From: DASQEH01 sp038239485
GTDB lineage: Bacteria; Actinomycetota; Actinomycetes; Propionibacteriales; Nocardioidaceae
Length of the DNA stretch: 6,042 nucleotides
Assembly: GCA_038239485.1 (NCBI GenBank)
Contig: JBBSET010000096.1
Location: forward strand, 1-6,042
Reading direction: 5' to 3'
A program made the translations under genes and the position numbers. Under the pieces are notes generated by a model that was not told the DNA's origin, ran no database searches, and saw only the letters and a program-made list of their open reading frames with translations. Of this stretch, positions 1 to 5,299 are shown one piece after another. Position 1 is the stretch's first letter. Every line of letters begins with the position of its first letter.

Positions 1-17
1 AACTGCGCCACAGCCCG
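1..17 (-). tRNA. tRNA gene, 5' end only, probably tRNA-Pro (partial)
   Basis: The reverse complement of the first 17 bases reads CGGGCTGTGGCGCAGTT. It fits the tRNA register exactly: a 7-base acceptor 5' strand (CGGGCTG), U8, G9, the D-stem strand GCGC at 10-13, then A14 and G15 entering the D-loop. This register puts C at position 1, and a C1 acceptor is characteristic of bacterial tRNA-Pro; the string also resembles actinobacterial tRNA-Pro genes I remember. The anticodon and the rest of the gene lie outside the window, so the isoacceptor cannot be read. It lies 81 bp after the oxidoreductase stop, on the same strand. Folding potential is seen only in part, so another C1 tRNA is not excluded. 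Confidence 0.75.
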
Positions 18-49
18 ATGCCACGCCAGTCACCGGCGAAGCGGCCGTC

Positions 50-55
50 AGCCTA
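50..55 (-). promoter_or_regulatory. Possible -10 element for the tRNA gene
   Basis: The minus strand reads TAGGCT here, a match to the actinobacterial TANNNT -10 consensus. It lies about 33 bases before the first tRNA base, which would give a leader of roughly 25 nt before 5' processing. No convincing -35 hexamer is seen at the usual 16-19 bp spacing, so this is a placement by motif and position only. Confidence 0.35.
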
Positions 56-83
56 CCTCAGCGCCCACGCGCGAGGCTAAACG

Positions 84-100
84 GAGCGGCTGCGCGGCTC
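84..100 (-). other. Short GC-rich hairpin over the oxidoreductase stop codon
   Basis: The bases at 84-90 and 94-100 can pair (6 of 7 positions, one G-G mismatch) around a 3-base loop. The stem overlaps the TGA stop at 99-101. On the minus strand it is followed only by a short TTT, so it is at best a weak terminator between the oxidoreductase and the tRNA. It may simply be chance in GC-rich DNA. Confidence 0.25.
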
Positions 101-1001
101 ACAAGCCGTCGATGGACTCCAAAGCCTGCCTCCCCCTGGGGCCAGTTCCCGCCCGAGGTCGAGTGAGAAGCTCCTCCAATGAGGTCGCCGGTCGACCAAG
201 CAGCCTCTCCGCGTCAGGCGAGACGGCGTCCAGCTCGCCGGCTGCGATCGCCGCGTAGGTGCTCACCCACGCCTCGACCATCCAGTCGGGTGCGCCGTAG
301 CTCGCCCGCGACGCGTAGGCCTCCTCCATCGTCTCGTCGACGTAGCGAACCGCCCGGCCGGTGAGCCGGGTGATCGTGGCGGCAGCCTCGTCGAGCGTGA
401 AGGCCGTCGGCCCGGTCAGCTCGTACGTCGCATCGACGTGAGCCATCGAGTCGAGCAATACGGCGGTGGCAACGGCAGCCACATCCTCTTGCGCCACCGC
501 CGCGAGCCGGCCATGCCCGGCGGGACCCCTGATTACGCCGTCATCACCCACCATCCTCGGCAGGAAGTTGGCGTAGAGGTTGTCGCGGAGGAACGTGAAG
601 GACATCCCGGATGCCCGGATGTGTTCCTCTGTGTGTGCGTGGTCTCGACCCAGGGTGAACGTGGACTGAGGCGCTGCCTTGGCGAACGACGTGTAGACGA
701 TGTGCTCAACCCCTGCTGCTGCAGCCGCGTCGACGAAGTCGAGGTGTTCCTTCAGTCGCGTCGCAGACTCGGCCGCGGAGACCATGAACAGCAAACGAGC
801 CCCGCGCAGCGCCTCCACAGATCGTTGCCCGTCCCCGTAGACAACGGGAAGCACGACCGACCCGGAGTGGCTCGGGGCCCGCTCGGGAGACCGGACCAGG
901 AGCCGCATCGGCAGCCCGGCGGACGCGATGCTACTGACGACCAGACCTCCGACCCGGCCGGTCGAGCCGGTGACGGCCAGCGAAATCTCGGGCACGCTCA
1001 T
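99..1001 (-). CDS. NmrA/QorB-like NAD(P)-binding oxidoreductase
   Basis: This encodes a 300-residue protein of the atypical short-chain dehydrogenase superfamily (NmrA-like, close in style to NAD(P)H:quinone oxidoreductase QorB/YtfG). The N-terminal Rossmann motif GSTGRVG is at residues 12-18. A second-strand basic patch (RLLVRSPER, 33-41) would suit NADPH. YTSF (103-106), TFLRDNLYANF (136-146) and GPAGHGRLAAVAQEDVA (159-175) are typical of the family. There is no signal peptide or membrane segment, so it should be a soluble cytoplasmic enzyme; some relatives are redox sensors rather than enzymes, and the substrate is unknown. The ATG at 1001 is chosen because Rossmann homology begins at once and GAGGA lies 7 nt upstream. 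A longer open frame runs 130 codons further into der, but that part is shadow sequence. It starts 29 bp after der and is probably cotranscribed with it. Confidence 0.88.
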   Translation of the reverse strand: MSVPEISLAVTGSTGRVGGLVVSSIASAGLPMRLLVRSPERAPSHSGSVVLPVVYGDGQRSVEALRGARLLFMVSAAESATRLKEHLDFVDAAAAAGVEHIVYTSFAKAAPQSTFTLGRDHAHTEEHIRASGMSFTFLRDNLYANFLPRMVGDDGVIRGPAGHGRLAAVAQEDVAAVATAVLLDSMAHVDATYELTGPTAFTLDEAAATITRLTGRAVRYVDETMEEAYASRASYGAPDWMVEAWVSTYAAIAAGELDAVSPDAERLLGRPATSLEELLTRPRAGTGPRGRQALESIDGL

Positions 1002-1030
1002 GGTGCCATCCTCGCAGAGCGCTCCGACTT

Positions 1031-2392
1031 CTACGACCGGCGCTTGCGTTTCTCCCGCGGCTTCACCGCCAGGTGGATCGGAGTTCCGACGAACCCGAAC
1101 TCCTCCCGCAGCCGCCGCTCGATGAAGCGGGTGTACGCCGCGTCGAGCAGGCCCGTTGTGAAGAGGACGAACTTCGGCGGCGCGACCGACGGCTGGGTCG
1201 CGAAGAGGATCCGCGGCTGCTTGCCAGAGCGAACCGGGTGGGGCTGCGCGGCGACCAGCCGGCCGAGGAACGCGTTCAGCTCCCCCGTCGTGACCCGGGT
1301 CTCCCAGCCGACGAGCGCCCGGTCGAGTGCCGGCACCAGCCGGTCGACATGCCAACCGGTCAAGGCGGTGATGTTGATCCGTGGCGCCCACTGGACTCGG
1401 ACGAGCTCACGCTCCATCTCACGGTCGAGGTAGTGACGCCTCTCCTCGTCCACCTGGTCCCACTTGTTGAAGGCGATCACCACAGCGCGACCGGACTCCT
1501 CGACGCTGGAGATGATGCGCTGGTCCTGCTCGGTCAATGGCTGACCCGCGTCGATGACCACCACCGCGACCTCGGCGCGCTCCATCGCCCCGGCGGTCCG
1601 CAGGCTGGCGTAGAACTCGTGCCCACTCGCCTCACGGACCCTGCGCCGGATACCTGCGGTGTCGATGAACTGCCAGGTACGCCCGCCAAGCTCCACGATC
1701 TCGTCCACGGGGTCGACGGTCGTCCCCGCGACATCGTGCACCACGACGCGGTTCTCGCCGGAGAGCTTGTTGAGCAGGCTGGACTTGCCGACGTTCGGCT
1801 TGCCGACGATCGCGATCCGCCGAGGTCCGCGGGGCGCGTCGAAGACCTCGTCCGGAGCGTCTGGGAGGGCGTCGAGCAAGGCGTCGAGCAGGTCCCCGCT
1901 TCCGCGTCCGTGCAGCGCCGAGACCGCATACGGCTCCCCCAGCCCGAGGTTCCACAGCAGCGCCGCCTCGGACTCGGCCCGCTGGTCGTCGACCTTGTTC
2001 GCCACCAGGACGACGGGCTTGCCGGATCGGCGCAGGATCTTCACGACGGTCTCGTCGGCGTCGGTGATGCCGACGCTGGTGTCGACGACGAAGAGGACCG
2101 CGTCGGCGAGCTTGACCGCGATCTCGGCCTGGAGCGACACCTGCTCGGCCAAGCCTCGTGCGTCGGGGTCCCAGCCGCCGGTGTCCACGACCGTGAACCT
2201 GCGTCCGTTCCACTCAGCGTCGTAGGGTACGCGGTCGCGGGTGACACCCGGGATGTCTTCCACCACAGCGACACGCCGGCCGAGGATCCGGTTGACCAGG
2301 GTCGACTTGCCGACATTCGGACGGCCCACGACGGCGACCACGGGCACCGGCCCGGTGTCACTGAGTTCGATCGGGGCATCGTCGACGGTCAT
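1031..2392 (-). CDS. der: GTPase Der (EngA), ribosome assembly factor
   Basis: This encodes a 453-residue double-GTPase that acts in the cytoplasm in late maturation of the 50S ribosomal subunit. GTPase domain 1 has G1 GRPNVGKST (23-31), G3 DTGG (70-73) and G4 NKVD (132-135). Domain 2 has G1 GKPNVGKSS (197-205), G3 DTAG (244-247) and G4 NKWD (309-312). A KH-like RNA-binding domain follows from about 365 and the protein ends in a basic tail (REKRKRRS). All key nucleotide-binding residues are present in both domains and the length is normal for the family. The ATG at 2392 has AGG five bases upstream; the first 16 or so residues are a non-conserved acidic leader, so a slightly later start is possible. 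It follows cmk after 143 bp, a gap holding a possible promoter. The cmk-der order is conserved in actinobacteria. Confidence 0.98.
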   Translation of the reverse strand: MTVDDAPIELSDTGPVPVVAVVGRPNVGKSTLVNRILGRRVAVVEDIPGVTRDRVPYDAEWNGRRFTVVDTGGWDPDARGLAEQVSLQAEIAVKLADAVLFVVDTSVGITDADETVVKILRRSGKPVVLVANKVDDQRAESEAALLWNLGLGEPYAVSALHGRGSGDLLDALLDALPDAPDEVFDAPRGPRRIAIVGKPNVGKSSLLNKLSGENRVVVHDVAGTTVDPVDEIVELGGRTWQFIDTAGIRRRVREASGHEFYASLRTAGAMERAEVAVVVIDAGQPLTEQDQRIISSVEESGRAVVIAFNKWDQVDEERRHYLDREMERELVRVQWAPRINITALTGWHVDRLVPALDRALVGWETRVTTGELNAFLGRLVAAQPHPVRSGKQPRILFATQPSVAPPKFVLFTTGLLDAAYTRFIERRLREEFGFVGTPIHLAVKPREKRKRRS

Positions 2393-2491
2393 GTCTACCT
2401 AGCTGTTCGTGGGCACCGGCGGGGCGGCGGCCCTGGATGTGGGGCCCTCGTCCGGGGCGGGCCGACCGGGCTGACAACCCACCGATCTGCG

Positions 2492-2523
2492 TCCACTCTA
2501 TCCAGTCGGCGACGCGGAGTGGA
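2492..2523. repeat. 7-bp inverted repeat in the cmk-der gap
   Basis: TCCACTC at 2492-2498 is matched by its exact reverse complement GAGTGGA at 2517-2523, with an 18-bp spacer. The spacer holds a smaller GTC-GGC-GAC inverted unit. One arm overlaps the putative -10 of der. It could be an operator half-site pair or an RNA stem with a large loop; no factor can be named. Confidence 0.4.
2495..2500 (-). promoter_or_regulatory. der: Possible -10 element for der
   Basis: The minus strand reads TAGAGT (within GGATAGAGTGG), which fits TANNNT. TTCCAC lies 18 bp upstream as a poor -35 (TT conserved). A start near 2488 would give an untranslated leader of about 95 nt before the der ATG at 2392. If real, der and the following oxidoreductase can be transcribed separately from cmk. 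Confidence 0.35.
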
Positions 2524-2535
2524 ATCGGGCGCAGG

Positions 2536-3231
2536 TCAGGCGTCCGACCGGCCCTTCACCCGCCTCAGAGCCAGGGTGACGATCTGGTCGACCACCTCGT
2601 CGAGCCCGATATGGGTCGAGTCCAGCAGCACGGCGTCCGGCGCGGCCGTGAGCGGTGAGGTAGCACGACCGGAGTCGTATGCGTCGCGGCGGAGCAGCGC
2701 CGACTCCACCGCCGAGAGATCGCGCTCCTGACCGGCCGCGAGCTCCGCAGAGCGGCGGCGGGCCCGTGCTGCCGGGTCTGCGGCGAGGAACACCTTGAGG
2801 GGGGCATCCGGTGCGACCACCGTGCCGATGTCGCGGCCCTCGACCACGATGCCACCGGTACCGATGATGGTGCGCTGCTGGGCCCTCATCAGCTCGCGGA
2901 CCCGCGGCACCGCGCTCACCGCGCTGACCGCGGCCGTTGCCTCGTCCGACCTGATCTCGCTGGAGACGTCGACGCCGTTGAGGCTGATCGTCGGCAGGTC
3001 CGGACTGGTACCCGAACCGATCAGCACCGACTCGGCGCGCCGACCTACGGCCACCGGATCGCCCAGCGCAACGTCATCGAGGAGCATCTGCCACGTCATG
3101 GCCCGGTACATGGCCCCGGTGTCGAGGTAGCGCAGCCCGAGCCTGCGGGCTACGCCGCGGCTGGCCGACGACTTGCCCGACCCCGCTGTGCCGTCGATGG
3201 CGATCACGAGCCCGCTCAGGTCGGTATCCAC
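2536..3231 (-). CDS. cmk: Cytidylate kinase (CMP/dCMP kinase)
   Basis: This encodes a 231-residue cytoplasmic nucleoside monophosphate kinase that makes CDP/dCDP from CMP/dCMP and ATP, feeding RNA, DNA and phospholipid precursor pools. The P-loop GTAGSGKS is at 14-21. DTGAMYR (37-43), EGRDIGT (131-137) and the lid-region pattern RRDAYDSGRATSPL (181-194) are the family hallmarks, and the length is normal. The GTG at 3231 is the chosen start: it lies just before the P-loop at the usual distance and there is no upstream in-frame extension, because of a nearby stop. No Shine-Dalgarno sequence is seen; instead TAGCCT lies 6 nt upstream, which suggests leaderless initiation. The 5' end of this gene is one of two diverged copies of a 75-bp tandem duplication shared with the end of tyrA. 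Confidence 0.97.
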   Translation of the reverse strand: MDTDLSGLVIAIDGTAGSGKSSASRGVARRLGLRYLDTGAMYRAMTWQMLLDDVALGDPVAVGRRAESVLIGSGTSPDLPTISLNGVDVSSEIRSDEATAAVSAVSAVPRVRELMRAQQRTIIGTGGIVVEGRDIGTVVAPDAPLKVFLAADPAARARRRSAELAAGQERDLSAVESALLRRDAYDSGRATSPLTAAPDAVLLDSTHIGLDEVVDQIVTLALRRVKGRSDA

Positions 3232-3237
3232 CGCGAC

Positions 3238-3243
3238 AGGCTA
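3238..3243 (-). promoter_or_regulatory. cmk: Possible -10 element for leaderless cmk
   Basis: The minus strand reads TAGCCT, then six bases (GTCGCG), then the GTG start of cmk at 3231. This spacing would put the transcription start on the G of GTG, as in many leaderless actinobacterial mRNAs. There is no Shine-Dalgarno sequence at this start. A -35 element is not evident. The matching position in the upstream duplicate copy reads TAGCGC and lacks the final T. Confidence 0.45.
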
Positions 3244-3306
3244 CCGGTGCAGCGTCCAGATCCGGGCGGGCGGCGAACGCACGCCATCGCTCAGGGCTGT
3301 CTCCAT
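3241..3306 (-). pseudogene. 21-codon chimeric mini-ORF (relic of Cmk start and TyrA end)
   Basis: This small frame runs ATG to TAG in the same frame as the tyrA stop 25 codons earlier. Its first nine residues, METALSDGV, resemble the Cmk start MDTDLSGLV, and its last seven, RIWTLHR, resemble the TyrA end RTWTVHR. It ends 9 bp before the cmk GTG. No ribosome binding site precedes its ATG. I read it as duplication debris, not a gene. It could still be translated as a small upstream frame of cmk if transcription starts in tyrA, or be reached by readthrough of the tyrA TAG. Confidence 0.4.
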
Positions 3307-3315
3307 CGCGACGCG

Positions 3316-4416
3316 CTACCGGTGCACAGTCCAGGTACGCGCACGCAATGAGTCAGCGAGCCAGTCCGCGCGGTCGGCGGCGACGTCGATCTCAACCAGT
3401 CCGTAGGCCCTGGCGGGATCGTGGTCGATACGCAGGTCCTCGATGTTGACCTCGGCGTCGCTGGCATCGGTGAAGAGCCGCGCCAACGCCCCCGGCTCGT
3501 CAGGGATGGCGACCGAGACCGTTGCCAGCAGCAGGTTCGGCCCGCCGTGCTTGCCTGGAATGGCGGACGCCCCGGCGACCCCGGCCTTGAGGATCCGCTC
3601 CACAGCACCGTCGTCGTTGGCTTCCAGTGACCCGATCAACAGGTCGATCTCGTCGCGCAGCTGGTGGAGCAGGCTTCCGACCGCGTCGGCGTTCGCTGTC
3701 ACGATCTGACGCCACAGGGTCGGGTCCCCCGCAGCGATCCGGGTGACGTCGCGGAGCCCCTGGCCGCTGAGAGCCAGGTGGTCAGCGGGCGCCTCCACAA
3801 GACGGCCCGCCGTCAACGCCGCGACCACGTGCGGGAGATGTGACACGCGAGCCACGGCTCGGTCGTGGTCGGTCGTCGTCATGTGCACGACCAGCGCCCC
3901 GCAGACCTGCACGAACCGCTCGACGGCAAGGACAGCCCGCGGATCGCAGTCGGGTCGGTCGACGACAGCCCAGGTTCGGCCATCGAACAGATCCGGGGCG
4001 GACGCGAGCGGGCCGGAGCGTTCACTGCCGGCCATCGGGTGTCCGCCGACGTAGCGTGCGGTCGTGACACCCAGACTCTCCAGGTATGCCAGCGGCTTGA
4101 GCTTGACGCTGCCCACATCGGTGACCACGGCAGCGGGGTACTCCGCCAGCGCCAGCGCGATCTCCTCACCCAGATGGTCCGGGGGCGTAGCAACCACGAC
4201 GAGGGCCGGCGGCAGCGGAGGGACGAGGTCACTGCCGGCACCACGCGACGCGGCGACGTGGGCGACCGTCGGGTTGATGTCGCGGATGTAGGTCTCCACG
4301 CCTGCCCTGGTCAGCGCCATCGCCACGGAAGCACCGATCAGCCCGGCGCCGACGACCAGGACTGGTCCGGGCATCGCAGTGGCGCCCGGTGCACCGTGGA
4401 CGTCCGGGCTCACCAT
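3316..4416 (-). CDS. tyrA: Prephenate dehydrogenase with ACT domain
   Basis: This encodes a 366-residue cytoplasmic enzyme that oxidatively decarboxylates prephenate to 4-hydroxyphenylpyruvate in tyrosine synthesis. The Rossmann motif GAGLIG is at 23-28. Conserved active-site stretches follow: TDVGSVK (99-105), GGHPMAGSERSG (124-135), SHLPH (192-196) and GLRDVTRIA (220-228). A C-terminal ACT domain (about 298-360, with IPDEPGALARLF and NIEDLRI) suggests feedback regulation by an amino acid, probably tyrosine. No chorismate mutase domain is fused and none lies beside it here. The ATG at 4416 has no good ribosome binding site but sits 7 nt after a TAGGCT -10, fitting a leaderless start; the GTG at the next codon or the Met at residue 15 are alternatives. 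The gene lies between rluB and cmk, a place where other actinobacteria also carry it. Confidence 0.95.
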   Translation of the reverse strand: MVSPDVHGAPGATAMPGPVLVVGAGLIGASVAMALTRAGVETYIRDINPTVAHVAASRGAGSDLVPPLPPALVVVATPPDHLGEEIALALAEYPAAVVTDVGSVKLKPLAYLESLGVTTARYVGGHPMAGSERSGPLASAPDLFDGRTWAVVDRPDCDPRAVLAVERFVQVCGALVVHMTTTDHDRAVARVSHLPHVVAALTAGRLVEAPADHLALSGQGLRDVTRIAAGDPTLWRQIVTANADAVGSLLHQLRDEIDLLIGSLEANDDGAVERILKAGVAGASAIPGKHGGPNLLLATVSVAIPDEPGALARLFTDASDAEVNIEDLRIDHDPARAYGLVEIDVAADRADWLADSLRARTWTVHR

Positions 4417-4423
4417 GTCTGCC

Positions 4424-4429
4424 AGCCTA
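4424..4429 (-). promoter_or_regulatory. tyrA: Possible -10 element for leaderless tyrA
   Basis: The minus strand reads TAGGCT, then seven bases (GGCAGAC), then the tyrA ATG at 4416. The spacing puts the transcription start at or next to the start codon. No clear -35 is visible upstream. The same hexamer occurs before the tRNA gene in this window. Confidence 0.45.
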
Positions 4430-4458
4430 GTGACGGTGCCCGGTGTTGCCTGCGGTAT

Positions 4459-4504
4459 CTCACCGCCCGCCGGACCGACTCACCGCCCGCCGGACCGACT
4501 CACC
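4459..4504. repeat. Tandem direct repeat, 20-bp unit, 2.3 copies
   Basis: The unit CACCGCCCGCCGGACCGACT at 4461-4480 is repeated exactly at 4481-4500, with CT before the first copy and CACC after the last extending the periodicity. It lies between the rluB stop (4514) and the putative tyrA promoter, wholly in noncoding sequence. The unit is not itself a good hairpin and has no T-run, so it does not look like an intrinsic terminator. Confidence 0.9.
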
Positions 4505-4513
4505 AACCGGGTC

Positions 4514-5299
4514 TCAGAGCCCGACGGCATCGAGCAGCGCACCCAGCTCGTCCGGGTCGAGCTCGCGCAGCTGTCCGGATCGGAGACCGCCGAGCTGGAT
4601 CGGTCCGATCGCAGTACGCGAGAGCAAGAGCACCGGGTGGCCCAGCGAGGCAAGCAGCCGACGGACGATCCGGTTGCGGCCCTCGTGGATGACCAGCTCC
4701 ACCACCGACCGGCCGGCGTGGACGCCCATCACCTTGAACGCGTCGACCTTGACCGGACCGTCCTCCAGCTCCACCCCGGCCAGCAGCGACGACCGCAGCC
4801 CAGGCTTCACCGTTCCGTCGACCTGGGCGACATACGTCTTCTGCAGCTCGTACGACGGGTGGGCAAGCCGGTGGGCGAACTCGCCGTGGTTCGTCAGCAC
4901 GATCAGGCCGTCGGTGTCGGTGTCGAGTCGGCCGACGTGGAACAGCCGCTCGGCTCGGCCGGTGACGAAGCCCGACAGGTCGGGACGGCCGCGCTCGTCG
5001 GCCATCGAGCTGACGACCCCCGATGGTTTGTTGAGCACGAGGTAGACATGAGCACGGGCCACGGGTATGCGCACGCCGTCGACCCGGATGACCGCCCGCT
5101 CCGGGTCCACCCTGGCGCCGAGCTGGGTGACCACTGCTCCGTCGACCTCGACCCGGCCGCCGGACATCAGGACCTCGCAGGCGCGCCTGCTCGCGACCCC
5201 TGCCTGCGCGAGCACCTTCTGCAACCGCGGCAACGGCTCCGGCCGGCCGCCGGATTCGTCAGCCGGCTCCGGATGGTCCGAGCTGCTGGAACCGGTCAC
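4514..5299 (-). CDS. rluB: 23S rRNA pseudouridine synthase, RluB/RsuA family
   Basis: This encodes a 261-residue RNA-modifying enzyme that isomerises uridine to pseudouridine in 23S rRNA. An S4 RNA-binding domain (about 24-80, PLPRLQKVLAQAGVASRR onward) is followed by the catalytic domain, with the hallmark GRLDTDTDGL at 123-132 and the presumed catalytic aspartate D126. LNKPSG (89-94) and HEGRNRIVRR near the C-terminus are also typical. RsuA-type 16S specificity cannot be excluded from sequence alone; the scpAB neighbourhood and actinobacterial precedent favour RluB. The GTG at 5299 shares GTGA with the scpB stop, so translation is probably coupled. An open frame extends 126 codons further upstream through scpB, but that stretch is a shadow. 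The first 20 or so residues are a low-complexity leader rich in Ser, Pro and Glu. Confidence 0.96.
   Translation of the reverse strand: MTGSSSSDHPEPADESGGRPEPLPRLQKVLAQAGVASRRACEVLMSGGRVEVDGAVVTQLGARVDPERAVIRVDGVRIPVARAHVYLVLNKPSGVVSSMADERGRPDLSGFVTGRAERLFHVGRLDTDTDGLIVLTNHGEFAHRLAHPSYELQKTYVAQVDGTVKPGLRSSLLAGVELEDGPVKVDAFKVMGVHAGRSVVELVIHEGRNRIVRRLLASLGHPVLLLSRTAIGPIQLGGLRSGQLRELDPDELGALLDAVGL

Larger units (their letters stand above)
3213..3345. repeat. Diverged 75-bp tandem duplication across the tyrA end/cmk start
   Basis: The segment 3213-3270 aligns without gaps to 3288-3345 at a constant offset of 75 bp; I count 45 identities in 58 positions, including CTACCGGTGC identical in both. 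Each copy holds, in minus-strand order, a TyrA-like tail, a TAG stop, GTCGCG, and a Cmk-like start. The upstream copy (3288-3345) contains the functional TyrA end RTWTVHR-stop and a relic METALSDGV. The downstream copy contains a relic RIWTLHR-stop and the functional Cmk start MDTDLSGLV. The simplest reading is an old duplication of the gene junction that has since drifted. Confidence 0.75.

Noticed and set aside
1002..1391. N-terminal extension of 130 codons for the oxidoreductase
   Set aside because: The extension overlaps der in another frame, has shadow composition (Arg/Ala/Pro/Gly), and would place the Rossmann motif far from the N-terminus. The ATG at 1001 has a good ribosome binding site.
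438..1433. 331-codon plus-strand open frame opposite the oxidoreductase and the der end
   Set aside because: It crosses two real genes on the other strand, has no family motif, and is rich in Arg and Ser as shadow frames are.
2429..2446. GGCCC/GGGCC stem with an 8-nt loop in the cmk-der gap as a terminator
   Set aside because: The stem is only 5 bp, has no T-run on either strand, and lies in very GC-rich DNA where such pairs are common.
1073..2731. 552-codon open frame on the plus strand, antisense to der and part of cmk
   Set aside because: It lies opposite clear der and cmk coding sequence. Its translation is low-complexity and rich in Arg, Asp, Gly and Val, with no recognisable motif, and long antisense frames are expected in high-GC genomes.
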